A DNA stretch of 64,000 nucleotides from Metallyticus violacea (taxonomy: Eukaryota; Arthropoda; Insecta; Mantodea; Metallyticidae), in NCBI GenBank assembly GCA_030762175.1, contig JAUJEO010000019.1, forward strand, positions 4,346,001-4,410,000, given 5' to 3'. The notes beneath the pieces are model-generated. The model made no database searches. It worked only from the letters and a program-made list of their open reading frames with translations, and was not told the DNA's origin. Both the position numbers and the translations under genes were made by a program. This document shows, one piece after another, positions 1 through 13,233 of this stretch. Numbering within the stretch: the stretch's first letter is position 1; the number at the start of each line of letters is the position of its first letter.

Positions 1-3000
1 TCTCTTACATTATACTAGTTTGATAGCCTTAGAAAAGCATATTGTGCGGAAAGAATCTCGAAAAGAAAAAAAAAATTTTTCGAAGTTTGGAAACTTCATT
101 AGAATCACTTTCTTTCCGTTCTTATTTGAGATAACTGGTTCTCTTGTATTATACTAGTTTGATAGCCTTAGAAAAGCATACTATGCAGTAAGAATCTCGA
201 AAGAAAAAAAATTCTTTTCGAAGTTTGGAAACTTCATTAGAATCAATTTTTTTCCATTCTTATTTGAGATAACTAGTTCTCTTTCATTATACTAGTTTGA
301 TAGCCATAGAAAACCATAAAATGAAGAAAGATTCGCGAAAAGAAAAGATTTATTTTGATGGTTGGAAACTTCATTAGAATGAATTTTTTTCCGTTCTTAT
401 TTGAGATATATGGTTCTCTTTCATTATACTAGTTTGATAGACTTAGAAAAGCATATTATGCGGAAAGAATCTCGAAAAGAAAAAAAAAAATTTTCGAAGT
501 TTTGAAACTTCATTAGAATCACTTTTTTTCCGTTCTTATTTGAGATAACTGGTTCTCTTTCATTATACTAGTTTGATAGCCTCAGTAAAGCAAGCATATT
601 ATGCGCAAAGAATCTGGAAACGAAAAAAAAATTTTTTCGAAGTTTGGAAACTACGTTAGAATCACTTTTTTTCCGTTCTTATTTGAGATAACTGGTTCTC
701 TTTCATTATACTAATTAGATAGCCTCAGAAAAGCATATTATGCGCATAGAATCTCGAAAATAAAAAAATTTTTTTAGAACTTTGGAAACTTCGTTAGAAT
801 CACTTTTTTTCCGTTCTTATTTGAGATAACTGGTTCTCTTTCATTATACTAGTTTGATAGCCTCAGAAAAGCATATAATGCGCAAAGAATCTCGAAAAGA
901 AATAAAAGTTTTTTCGAAGTTTGGAAACGTCGTTTGAATCACGTTTTTCCGTTCTTATTTGAGATAACTGGTTCTCTTTCATTATAGTAGTTTGATAGCC
1001 TCAGAAAAGCATATTATGCGCAAAGAATCACGAAAAGAAAAAATTTTTTTTTCGTTGTTTGGAAACTTCGTTAGAATCACTTTTTCTCCGTTCTTATTTG
1101 AGATAACTGGTTCTCTTTCATTATACTAGTTTGATAGGCTCAGAAAAGCATATTATGCGCAAAGAATCACGAAAAGAAAAAATTTTTTTTTCGTTGTTTG
1201 GAAACTTCGTTAGAATCACTTTTTCTCCGTCCTTATTTGAGATAACTGGTTCTCTTTCATTATACTGGTTTGATAGCCTTAGAAAAGCATATAATGCCGA
1301 AAGAATCTCGAAAGGAAAAAAATTTTTTTTGATGTTTTGAAATTCCTTATGATTCAATTTTTGTCCATTCTTATTTGAGATAACTGGTTCTCTTTCATTA
1401 TACTAGTTTGATAGCCTTAGAAAACCATAAAATGAAGAAAGATTCGCGAAAAAAAAATATTTTTTTCGAAGTTTGGAAACTTCATTAGAATCACTTTTTT
1501 TCCGTTCTTATTTGAGATAACTGGTTCTCTTGCATTATACTAGTTTGATAGCCTTAGAAAAGCATATAATGCGGAAAGAATCTCGAAAAGAAAAAAAAAA
1601 TTTTTCGATGATTGGAAACTTCATTAGAATCAATTTTTTTCCAATATTGTTTGAGATAACTAGTTCTCTTTCATTGTACTAGTTTGATAGCCATAGAAAA
1701 CCATAAAATGAAGAAAGATTCGCGAAAAGAAAAGATTTATTTCGATGGTTGGAAACTTCATTAGAATCACTTTTTTTCCGTTTTTATTTGAGATAACTGG
1801 TTCTCTTTCATTATACTAGTTTGATAGCTTTAGAAAAGCATATTATACGGAAAGAATCTCGAAAAGAAAAAAATTTTTTTTCGAAGTTTGGAAACTTCAT
1901 TAGAATCACTTTTTTTCCGTTCTTATTTGAGATAACTGGTTCTCTTTCATAATACTAGTTTGATAGCCTTAAAAGTGCATATTGTGCGGAAAGAATCTCG
2001 AAAAGAAAATAATTTTTTTCGAAGTTTGGAAACCTCATTAGAATCACTTTTTTTCCCTTCTTATTTGAGATAACTGGTTCTCTTTCATTATACTAGTTTG
2101 ATAGCCTTAGAAAAGCATATACTGCGGAAAGAATCTCGAAAAGAAAAAAAATTTTTTTCGAAGTTTGGAAACGTCGTTTAAATCACTTTTTTCCGTTCTT
2201 ATTTGAGATAACTGGTTCTCTTTCATTTTGCTAGTTTGATAGGTGTAGAAAAGCATTGTATGCGGAAAGATTCTCGAAAAGAAAAAAAAATTTTTTTCAA
2301 AGTTTGGAAACTTCGTTAGAATCACTTTTTTCCGTTCTTATTTGAGATAACTGGTTCTCTTTCATTATACTGGTTTGATAGCCTCAGAAAAGCATATTAT
2401 GCGCAAAGAATCTCGAAAAGAAAAAAATTTTTTTTCGAAGTTTGGAAACTTCGTTAGAATCACTTTTTTTCCGTTCTTATTTGATAAACTGGTTCTCTTT
2501 CATTATACTAGTTTGATAGCCTCAGTAAAGCATATTATGCACAAAGAATCTGGAAAAGAAAAAAAATTTTTTTCGAAGTTTGGAAACTTCGTTAGAATCA
2601 CTTTTTTTCCGTTCTTATTTGAGATAACTGGTTCTCTTTCATTATACTAGTTTGATAGCCTCAGAAGAGCATATTATGCGCAAAGAATCTCGAAAGGAAA
2701 AAAACTTTTTTTCGAAGTTTGGAAACTTCGTTTGAATCACTTTTTTTCGGTTCTTATTTGAGATAACTGGTTCTCTTTCATTATACTAGTTTGATAGCCT
2801 CAGTAAAGCTTATTATGCGCAAAGAATCTCGAAAAGAAAAAAAATTTTTTTAGAAGTTTGGAAACTTCGTTAGAATCACTTTTTTTCCGTTCTTATTTGA
2901 GATAACTGGTTCTCTTTCATTATACTAGTTTGATAGCCTCAGTAAAGCATATTATGCGCAAAGAATCTCGAAAAGAAAAAAAATTTTTTTCGAAGTTTGG

Positions 3001-6000
3001 AAACGTCGTTTAAATCACTTTTTTCCGTTCTTATTTGAGATAACTGGTTCTCTTTCATTATAGTAGTTTGATAGCCTCAGAAAAGCATATTATGCGCAAA
3101 GAATCTCGAAATGAAAAAAATTTTTTTTCGAAGTTTAGAAACTTCCTTAGACACACTTTTTTTCCATTCTTAATTGAGATAACTGGTTCTCTTTCATTAT
3201 ACTAGTTTGATAGCCTCAGAAAAGCATATTATGCGCAAAGAATCTCGAAAAGAAAAAAGATTTATTTCGATGGTTGGAAACTTCATTAGAATCACTTTTT
3301 TTCCGTTCTTATTTGAGATAACTGGTTCTCTTTCATTATACTAGTTTCATAGCTTTAGAAAAGCATATTATACGGAAAGAATCTCGAAATGAAAAAAATT
3401 TTTTTTCGAAGTTTGGAAACTTCTTTAGAATCCCTTTTTTTCCGTTCTTATTTGAGATAACTGGTTCTCTTTCATTATACTAGTTTAATAGCCTTAAAAG
3501 AGCATATTGTGCGGAAAGAATCTCGAAAAGAAAAAAATTTTTTTCGAAGTTTGGAAACTTCATTAGAATCACTTTTTTTCCCTTCTTATTTGAGATAACT
3601 GGTTCTCTTTCATTATATTAGTTTGATAGCCTTAGAAAAGCATATACTGCGGAAAGAATCTCGAAAAGAAAAAAAATTTTTTTCGAAGTTTGGAAACTTC
3701 ATTAGAATCACTTTTTTTCCGTTCTTATTTGAGATAAATGGTTCTCTTTCATTTTGCTAGTTTGATAGGTGTAGAAAAGCATTTTATGCGGAAAGATTCT
3801 CGAAAAGAAAAAAAAATTTTTTTCAAAGTTTGGAAACTTCGTTAGAATCACTTTTTTCCGTTCTTATTTGAGATAACTGGTTCTCTTTCAATATACTGGT
3901 TTGATAGCCTCAGAAGAGCATATTATGCGCAAAGAATCTCGAAAAGAAAAAAAATTTTTTTCGAAGTTTGGAAACTTGGTTAGAATCACTTTTTTCCGTT
4001 CTTATTTGAGATAACTGGTTCTCTTACATTATACAAGTTTGATATCCTTAGAAAAGCATATTGTGCGGAAAGAATCTCGAAAAGAAAAAAATTCTTTTTC
4101 GAAGTTTGGAAACTTCATTAGAATCACTTTATTTCCGTTCTTATTTGAGATAACTGGTTCTCTTGTATTATACTAGTTTGATAGCCTTAGAAAAGCATAT
4201 AATGCGGAAAGAATTACGAAAAGAAATAAAATTTTTTTCGATGGTTGGAAACTTCATTAAAATCAATTTTTTTCCATTCTTATTTGAGATAACTAGTTCT
4301 CTTTCATTATACTAGTTTGATAGCCATAGAAAACCATAAAATGAAGAAAGACTCGCGAAAAGAAAAGATTTATTTCGATGGTTGGAAACTTCATTAGAAT
4401 CACTTTTTTTCCGTTCTTATTTGAGATAACTGGTTCTCTTTCATTATACTAGTTTGATAGCTTTAGAAAAGCATATTATACGGAAAGAATCTCGAAAAGA
4501 AAAAAATTTTTTTTCGGAGTTTGGAAACTTCATTAGAATCACTTTTTTTCCGTTCTTATTTGAGATAACTGGTTCTCTTTCATTATACTTGTTTGATAGC
4601 CTCAGTAAAGCATATTATGCGCAAAGAATCTCGAAAAGAAAAAAAAATTTTTTCGAAGTTTGGAAACTTCGTTAGAATCACCATTTTTCCTTTCTTATTT
4701 GAGATAACTGGTTCTCTTTCATTATACTAGTTTGATAGCCTCAGAAAAGCATATTATGCGCAAAGAACCTCGAAAAGAAAAAAATTTTTTTTCGTAGTTT
4801 GGATACTTCGTTTGAATCACTTTTTTTTAGTTCTTATTTAAGATAACTGGTTCTCTTTCATTATACTAGTTTGATAGCCTCAGTAAAGCAATTTATGCGC
4901 AAAGAATCTCGAAAAGAAAAAAAATTTTTTTCGAAGTTTGGAAACTTTGTTAAAATCACTTTTTTTCCGTTCTTATTTTAGATAACTGGTTCTCTTTCAT
5001 TATACTAATTAGATGGCCTCAGAAAAGCATATTATGCGCATAGAATCTCGAAAAAGAAAAAATTTTTTTAGAACTTTGGAAACTTCGTTAGAATCACTTT
5101 ATTCCGTTCTTAATTGAGATAACTGGTTCTCTTTCATTATACTAGTTTGATAGCCTCAGAAAAGCATATTATGCGCAAAGAATCTCGAAAAGAAAAAAAA
5201 GGTTTTTTCGAAGTTTGGAAACGTCGTTTGAATCACTTTTTTCCGTTCTTATTTGAGATAACTGGTGCTCTTTCATTATAGTAGTTTGATAGGCTCAGAA
5301 AAGCATATTATGCGCATAGAATCTCGAAATAAAAAATTTTTTTTTTTGAAGTTTGGAAACTTCCTTAGAATCACTTTTTTTCCATTCTTATTTGAGATAA
5401 CTGGTTCTCTTACATTATACTAGTTTGATTGCCATAGAAAACCATAAAATGGAGAAAGATTCGCTAAAAGAAAAGAAAAATATGATGGTTGGAAACTTCA
5501 TTATAATCACTTTTTTTCTTTCTTATTTGAGAAAACTTGTTCTCTTTCATTTTCCTAGTTTGATAGCTGTAGAAAAGCATATTATGCGGAAAGAATCTCG
5601 AAAAGAAAAAAAATTTTTTCGAAGGTTGGAAAATCCAAGAGAATCAATTTTTTTCCGTTCTTATTTGAGATAACTGGTTCTCTTTCATTATACTAGTTTG
5701 ATAGCCTTAGAAAAGCATATAATGCGGATAGAATCTCGAAAAGAAAAAAATTTTTTTTTGATGTTTTGAAAATACTTATGAATCAATTTTTTCCCATTCT
5801 TATTTGAGATTAGTGGTTCACTTTCATTATACTAGTTTGATAGCCTTAGAAAACCATATTGTGCAGAAAGAATCTCGAAAAGAAAAAATATTTTTTTCGA
5901 AGTTTGGAAACTTCATTAGAATCACTTTTTTTCCGTTCTTATTTGAGATAACTGGTTTTCTTTCATTTTGCTAGTTTGATAGCTGTAGAAAAGCATATTA

Positions 6001-6280
6001 TGCGGAAAGAATCTCGAAAAGAAAAAAAAAAATTTCGAAGTTTGGAAACTTCATTAGAATTACTTTTTTTCCGTTCTTATTTGAGATAACTGGTTCTCTT
6101 TCATTATACTAGTTTGAGAGCCTTAGAAAAGCATATAATGCGGATAGAATCTCGAAAAGATAAAAATTTTTTTTTTGATGTTTTGAAAATCCTTATGAAT
6201 CAATTTTTTTCCATTCTTATTTGAGATTACTGGTTCTCTTTCATTATACTAGTTTGTTAGCCATAGAAAACCATAAAATG
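1..6280 (+). repeat. Block alpha1 (partial, cut by window start)
   Basis: Bases 1-4005 match 45506-49510 (offset 45505), and I found no differences in the stretches compared, including private variants such as TCATTGTACTAG (1672-1683), CATAATACTAG and GATAAATGG. Order: TTACATT monomer, CTTGTATT monomer, class C, GACTTAG monomer, AAGC-duplication monomer (581-600), CTAATTAGAT monomer, then mixed A, E, C, D and B units. From 4006 the match ends and 4006-6280 has no near-identical copy in the window. It holds A, C, D and E monomers with many private changes (for example GGATACTTCG near 4801 and an extra A-rich stretch near 5470). No gene is present. Confidence 0.85.
1239..1376 (+). repeat. Representative class E monomer (GATGTTTTGAAATTCC)
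   Basis: A 138-bp unit whose second half is diverged: after the T run it reads GATGTTTTGAAATTCC, TTATGATTCAATTTTTG and TCCATTC. The large dyad is not intact. Similar right halves appear near 5760, 6180, 7000, 7280, 10310, 10585, 20210, 20490, 27100, 32260, 33905, 39960, 40240, 46840, 54560 and 61600. Class E is one of the most diverged monomer types but still in phase with its neighbours. Confidence 0.82.
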
Positions 6281-9200
6281 AAGAAAGATTCGCGGAAAGA
6301 AAAGATTTACTTCGATGGTTGGAATCTTCATTAGAATCAATTTTTTTCCATTCTTATTTGAGATAACTTGTACTCTTTCATTATACTAGTTTGATAGCCA
6401 TAGAAAACCAAAGAAAGAAGAAAGATTCGCGAAAAGAAAAGATTTATTTCGATGGTTGGAAACTTCATTAGAATCAATTTTTTTCCATTCTTATTTGAGA
6501 TAACTTGTTCTCTTTCATTATACTAGTTTGATAGCTTTAGAAAACCATAAAATGAAGAAAGATTCGCGAAAAGAAAAGATTTATTTCGATGGGTGGAAAC
6601 TTCATTAGAATCACTTTTTTCCGTTCTTAATTGAGATAACTGGTTCTCTATAATTTTCCTAGTTTGATAGCTGTAGAAAAGCATATTATGCAAAAAGAAT
6701 CTCGAAAAGAAAAAAAATTTTTTTCAAAGTTTGGAAACATCATTAGTAGCACTTATTTTCCGTTCTTATTAAAGATAACTGGTTCTCTTTCATTATACTA
6801 GTTTGATAGCCGTAGAAAATTATATTATGCGGAAAGAATCTCGAAATGAAAAAAAATTTATTTCGAAGTTTGGAAACTTCATTAGAATCACTTTTTTCCG
6901 TTCTTATTTGAGATAACTAGTTCTCTTTCATTATACTAGTTTGATAGCCTTAGAAGGGCATATAATGCGGGAAGAATCTAGCAAGGAAAAAATTTTTTTT
7001 TTTATGTTTTGAAATTCCTTATGATTCAATTTTTTTCCATTCTTATTTGAGATAAGTGGTTCTCTTTCATTATACTAGTTTGATAGCCTTAGAAAAGCAT
7101 ATTATACGGAAAGAATCTCGAAAAGAAAAAAAAATTTTTTCGAAGTTTGGAAACTTCATTAGAATCACTTTTTTTCCGTTCTTATTTGAGATAACTGGTT
7201 CTCTTTCATTATACTAGTTTGATAGCCTTAGAAAAGCATATAATGCGGAAAGAATCTCGAAAGAAAAAAATTTTTGGTTGATGTTTTGAAATTCCTTATG
7301 ATTAAATTTTTTTTCCATTCTTATTAAAGATAACTGGTTCTCTTTCATTATACTAGTTTGATAGCCTTAGAAAACCATAAAATGAAGAAAGATTCGCGAA
7401 AAGAAAAGATTTATTTCGATGGTTGGAAACTTCATTAGAATCACTTTTTTTCCGTTCTTATTTGAGATAACTGGTTCTCTTTCATTATACTAGTTTGATA
7501 GCGTTAGAAAAGCATATTATACGGTAAGAATCTCGAAAAGAAAAAAAAATTTTTCGAAGTTTGGAAACTTCATTAGAATCACTTTTTTTCCGTTCTTATT
7601 TGAGATAACTGGTTCTCTTTCATTATACTAGTTTGATAGCCTTAGAAAAGCATATAATGCGGAAAGAATCTCGAAAAGAAAAAAATTTTTTTTCGATGGT
7701 TGGAAAGTTCATTAGAATCAATTTTTTTCCATTCTTATTTGAGATAACTGGTTCTCTTTCATTATACTAGTTTGATAGCCATAGAAAACCATAAAATGAA
7801 GAAAGATTCGCGAAAAGAAAAGATTTACTTTGATGGTTGGAAACTTCAATAGAATCAATTTCTTTCCGTTCTTATTTGATATATGGTTCTCTTTCATTAT
7901 ACTAATTTGATAGCATTAGAAAAGCATATTATGCGGAAAGAATCTCGAAAAGAAAAAAAATTTTTTTCGAAGTTTTGAAACTTCATTAGAATCACTTTTT
8001 TTCCGTTCTTATTTGAGATAACTGGTTCTCTTTCATTATACTAGTTTGATAGCCTTAGAAAAGCATATATTGCGGAAAGAATCTCGAAAAGAAAAAAAAA
8101 ATTTTTCGAAGTATTGAAACTTCATTAGAATTTCTTGTTTTCCATTCTTATTTGAGATAACTGGTTCTCTTTCATTATACTAGTTTATAGCCTTTGAAAA
8201 GCATATTATACGGAAAGAATCTCGAAAAGAACAAAATTTTTTTTCGAAGTTTGGAAACTTCATTACAATCACTTTTTTTCCGTTCTTATTTGAGATAACT
8301 GGTTCTCTTTCATTATACTAATTTGATAGCCTTAGAAAAGCATATTGTGGGGAAAGAATCTCGAAAAGAAAAATTTTTTTTTCGAAGTTTGGAAACTTCA
8401 TTAGAATCACTTTTTTTCCGTTCTTATTAGAGATAACTGGTTCTCTTTCATTATACTAGTTTGATAGCCTTAGAAAAGCATATTGTGCCGAAAGAATATC
8501 GAAAAGAAAAAAAATTTTTATCGAAGTTGGAAACTTCATTAGAATCACTTTTTTTCCGTTCTTATTTGAGATAACTGGTTCTCTTTCATTATACTAGTTT
8601 GATAGCCTTAGAAAAGCATATAATGCGGAAAGAATCTCGAAAAGAAAAAAATTTTTTTTCGATGGTTGGAAACTTCATTAGAATCAATTTTTTTACATTC
8701 TTATTTGAAATAACTGGTTCTCTTTCATTATACTAGTTTGATAGCCATAGAAAACCATAAAATGGAGAAAGATTCGCGAAAAGAAAAGATTTATTTTGAT
8801 GGTTGGAAACTTCATTAGAATCAATTTTTTTCCGTTCTTATTTGAGATATATGGCTCTCTTTCATTATACTATTTTGATAGCCTTACAAAAGCATATTAT
8901 GCGGAAAGAGTCTTGAAAAGAAAAAAAAAATTTTTCGAAGTTTTGAAACTTCAATAGAATCACTTTTTTTCCGTTCTTATTTGAGATAACTGGTTCTCTT
9001 TCATTATGCTAGTTTGATAGCCTTAGAAAAGCATATTATACGGTAAGAAACTCGAAAAGAAAAAAAAAATTTTTCGAAGTTTGGAAAATTCATTAGAATC
9101 ACTTTTTGTCCGTTCTTATTTGAGATAACTGGTTCTCTTTCATTATACTAGTTTGATAGCCATAGAAAACCATAAAATGAAGAAAGGAAAAGATTTATTT

Positions 9201-9578
9201 CGATGGTTGGAAACTTCATTAGAATAAATTTTTTTCCATTCTTATTTGAGATAAATGGTTCTCTTAATTATACTAGTTTGATAGCCATAGAAAACAATAA
9301 AATGAAGAAAGATTCGCGAAAAGAAAAGATTTATTTTGATGGTTGGAAACTTCATTAGAACCAATTTTTTTCCATTCTTATTTGAGATATATGTTTGTCT
9401 TTCATTATACTAGTTTGATAGCCTTAGAAAAGCATATTATGCGGAAAGAAATTAGAAAAGAAAAAAAATTTTTTCGAAGTTTGGAAACTTCATTAGAATC
9501 ACTTTTTTCCATTCTTATTTGAGATAACTGGTTCTCTTTCATTATACTAGTTTGATAGCCTTAGAAAACCATAAAATG
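6281..9578 (+). repeat. Block beta1, 24-mer higher-order repeat (3298 bp)
   Basis: AAGAAAGATT at 6281 recurs at 9579, and the monomer order repeats at offset 3298. Marker monomers in order: GATTTACTTCG/GGTTGGAATC, a class C with AAAGAAAGAAG, a class C with GGGTGG, a D-like with CTATAATTTTCC, GCCGTAG, GCGGGAAG (class E half), GATAAGTGG, an E with GTTGATG, C, GCGTTAG, GGAAAGTTC, C, GCATTAG with GATATATGG, ATATTGCGG, TTTATAGCC, CTAATTTG, GTGCCG, ACATTC, ATGGAG, GAGTC, TATGCTAG, C-short, the CTCTTAATTATAC unit and the block-end monomer. It lacks one B monomer (GTGCGG, between TATGCTAG and C-short) that beta2 has. Confidence 0.85.
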
Positions 9579-12500
9579 AAGAAAGATTCGCGAAAAGAAA
9601 AGATTTACTTCGATGGTTGGAATCTTCATTAGAATCAATTTTTTTCCATTCTTATTTGAGATAACTTGTACTCTTTCATTATACTAGTTTGATAGCCATA
9701 GAAAACCATAAAAAGAAGAAAGATTCGCGAAAAGAAAAGATTTATTTCGATGGTTGGAAACTTCATTAGAATCAATTTTTTTCCATTCTTATTTGAGATA
9801 ACTTGTTCTCTTTCATTATACTAGTTTGATAGCCTTAGAAAACCATAAAATGAAGAAAGATTCGCGAAAAGAAAAGATTTATTTCGATGGGTGGAAACTT
9901 CATTAGAATCACTTTTTTCCGTTCTTAATTGAGATAACTGGTTCTCTATAATTTTCCTAGTTTGATAGCTGTAGAAAAGCATATTATGCAAAAAGAATCT
10001 CGAAAAGAAAAAAAATTTTTTTCAAAGTTTGGAAACATCATTAGTAGCACTTATTTTCCGTTCTTATTAAAGATAACTGGTTCTCTTTCATTATACTAGT
10101 TTGATAGCCGTAGAAAATCATATTATGCGGAAAGAATCTCGAAATGAAAAAAAATTTTTTTCGAAGTTTGGAAACTTCATTAGAATCACTTTTTTCCGTT
10201 CTTATTTGAGATAACTAGTGCTCTTTCATTATACTAGTTTGATAGCCTTAGAAAAGCATATAATGCGGGAAGAATCTAGCAAGGAAAAAAATTTTTTTTT
10301 TATGTTTTGAAATTCCTTATGATTCAATTTTTTTCCATTCTTATTTGAGATAAGTGGTTCTCTTTCATTATACTAGTTTGATAGCCTTAGAAAAGCATAT
10401 TATACGGAAAGAATCTCGAAAAGAAAAAAAAAATTTTTCGAAGTTTGGAAACTTCATTAGAATCACTTTTTTTCCGTTCTTATTTGAGATAACTGGTTCT
10501 CTTTCATTATACTAGTTTGATAGCCTTAGAAAAGCATATAATGCGGAAAGAATCTCGAAAGAAAAAAATTTTTTGTTGATGTTTTGAAATTCCTTATGAT
10601 TAAATTTTTTTCCATTCTTATTTAAGATAACTGGTTCTCTTTCATTATACTAGTTTGATAGCCTTAGAAAACCATAAAATGAAGAAAGATTCGCGAAAAG
10701 AAAAGATTTATTTCGATGGTTAGGAACTTCATTAGAATCACTTTTTTTCCGTTCTTATTTGAGATAACTGGTTCTCTTTCATTATACTAGTTTGATAGCG
10801 TTAGAAAAGCATATTATACGGTAAGAATCTCGAAAAGAAAAAAAAAATTTTCGAAGTTTGGAAACTTCATTAGAATCACTTTTTTTCCGTTCTTATTTGA
10901 GATAACTGGTTCTCTTTCATTATACTAGTTTGATAGCCTTAGAAAAGCATATAATGCGGAAAGAATCTCGAAAAGAAAAAAAAATTTTTTCGATGGTTGG
11001 AAAGTTCATTAGAATCAATTTTTTTCCATTCTTATTTGAGATAACTGGTTCTCTTTCATTATACTAGTTTGATAGCCATAGAAAACCATAAAATGAAGAA
11101 AGATTCGCGAAAAGAAAAGATTTACTTTGATGGTTGGAAACTTCAATAGAATCAATTTCTTTCCGTTCTTATTTGATATATGGTTCTCTTTCATTATACT
11201 AATTTGATAGCATTAGAAAAGCATATTATGCGAAAAGAATCTCGAAAAGAAAAAAAATTTTTTTCGAAGTTTTGAAACTTCATTAGAATCACTTTTTTTC
11301 CGTTCTTATTTGAGATAACTGGTTCTCTTTCATTATACTAGTTTGATAGCCTTAGAAAAGCATATATTGCGGAAAGAATCTCGAAAAGAAAAAAAAATTT
11401 TTTCGAAGTATTGAAACTTCATTAGAATTTCTTGTTTTCCATTCTTATTTGAGATAACTGGTTCTCTTTCATTATACTAGTTTATAGCCTTTGAAAAGCA
11501 TATTATACGGAAAGAATCTCGAAAAGAAAAAAATTTTTTTTCGAAGTTTGGAAACTTCATTACAATCACTTTTTTTCCGTTCTTATTTGAGATAACTGGT
11601 TCTCTTTCATTATACTAATTTGATAGCCTTAGAAAAGCATATTGTGCGGAAAGAATCTCGAAAAGAAAAAATTTTTTTTCGAAGTTTGGAAACTTCATTA
11701 GAATCACTTTTTTTCCGTTCTTATTAGAGATAACTGGTTCTCTTTCATTATACTAGTTTGATAGCCTTAGAAAAGCATATTGTGCCGAAAGAATATCGAA
11801 AAGAAAAAAAAATTTTATCGAAGTTGGAAACTTTATTAGAATCACTTTTTTTCCGTTCTTATTTGAGATAACTGGTTCTCTTTCATTATACTAGTTTGAT
11901 AGCCTTAGAAAAGCATATAATGCGGAAAGAATCTCGAAAAGAAAAAAATTTTTTTTCGATGGTTGGAAACTTCATTAGAATCAATTTTTTTACATTCTTA
12001 TTTGAAATAACTGGTTCTCTTTCATTATACTAGTTTGATAGCCATAGAAAACCATAAAATGGAGAAAGATTCGCGAAAAGAAAAGATTTATTTTGATGGT
12101 TGGAAACTTCATTAGAATCAATTTTTTTCCGTTCTTATTTGAGATATATGGTTCTCTTTCATTATACTATTTTGATAGCCTTACAAAAGCATATTATGCG
12201 GAAAGAGTCTCGAAAAGAAAAAAAAAATTTTTCGAAGTTTTGAAACTTCAATAGAATCACTTTTTTTCCGTTCTTATTTGAGATAACTGGTTCTCTTTCA
12301 TTATGCTAGTTTGATAGCCTTAGAAAAGCATATTATGCGGTAAGAAACTCGAAAAGAAAAAAAAAATTTTTCGAAGTTTGGAAAATTCATTAGAATCACT
12401 TTTTGTCCGTTCTTATTTGAGATAACTGGTTCTCTTTCATTATACTAGTTTGATAGCCTTAGAAAAGCATATTGTGCGGAAAGATCTCGAAAAGAAAAAA

Positions 12501-13014
12501 AATTTTTTTCGAAGTTTGGAAACTTCATTAGAATCACTTTTTTTCCGTTCTTATTTGAGATAACTGGTTCTCTTTCATTATACTAGTTTGATAGCCATAG
12601 AAAACCATAAAATGAAGAAAGGAAAAGATTTATTTCGATGGTTGGAAACTTCATTAGAATAAATTTTTTTCCATTCTTATTTGAGATAACTGGTTCTCTT
12701 AATTATACTAGTTTGATAGCCATAGAAAACAATAAAATGAAGAAAGATTCGCGAAAAGAAAAGATTTATTTTGATGGTTGGAAACTTCATTAGAATCAAT
12801 TTTTTTCCATTCTTATTTGAGATATATGTTTGTCTTTCATTATACTAGTTTGATAGCCTTAGAAAAGCATATTATGCGGAAAGAAATTAGAAAAGAAAAA
12901 AAATTTTTTTCGAAGTTTGGAAACTTCATTAGAATCACTTTTTTCCATTCTTATTTGAGATAACTGGTTCTCTTTCATTATACTAGTTTGATAGCCTTAG
13001 AAAACCATAAAATG
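9579..13014 (+). repeat. Block beta2, 25-mer copy of beta
   Basis: Follows beta1 in direct tandem. From 9579 to about 12430 it tracks beta1 at offset 3298; thereafter the offset is 3434 because of one extra B monomer, about 12430-12565, with GTGCGGAAAGATCTCG. With it, this block is the full 25-monomer form (R16 plus Q9) used here as the reference for beta. The block ends with the monomer having GAAAGAAATTAG and, at 12896-12910, an A8T7 tract. Confidence 0.85.
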
Positions 13015-13093
13015 AAGAAAGATTCGCGAAAAGAAAAGATTTATTTCGATGGTTGGAAACTTCATGAGAATCAATTTTTTTCCGTTCTTATTT

Positions 13094-13233
13094 GAGATAA
13101 CTGGTTCTCTTTCATTTTGCTAGTTTGATAGCTGTAGAAAAGCATATTATGCGGAAAGAATCTCGAAAAGAAAAAAAAAATTTTTTCAAAGTTTGGAAAC
13201 TTCATTAGAATCACTTTTTTTCCGTTCTTATTT
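13094..13233 (+). repeat. Representative class D monomer (TTTTGCTAG / GCTGTAG)
   Basis: A 140-bp unit with CATTTTGCTAGTTTG in place of CATTATACTAGTTTG, then GATAGCTGTAGAAAAGC and TTTTCAAAGTTTGG. The ACTAGT site is lost to GCTAGT. Its A/T tract is 16 bp (A10T6, 13171-13186); the equivalent monomer of gamma3 has A9T7 at 36909-36924. Class D is the second monomer of the delta, gamma and alpha prefix. Related forms with GGTGTAG occur near 2250, 3770, 28010, 29530, 31920, 47750, 49270 and 63930. Confidence 0.85.

Noticed and set aside
6281..12876. The relation 3298 = 2 x 1649 as proof that the 24-mer is a doubled 12-mer.
   Set aside because: The two halves of beta do not have the same monomer order, so the numerical match is probably due to quantised monomer lengths.
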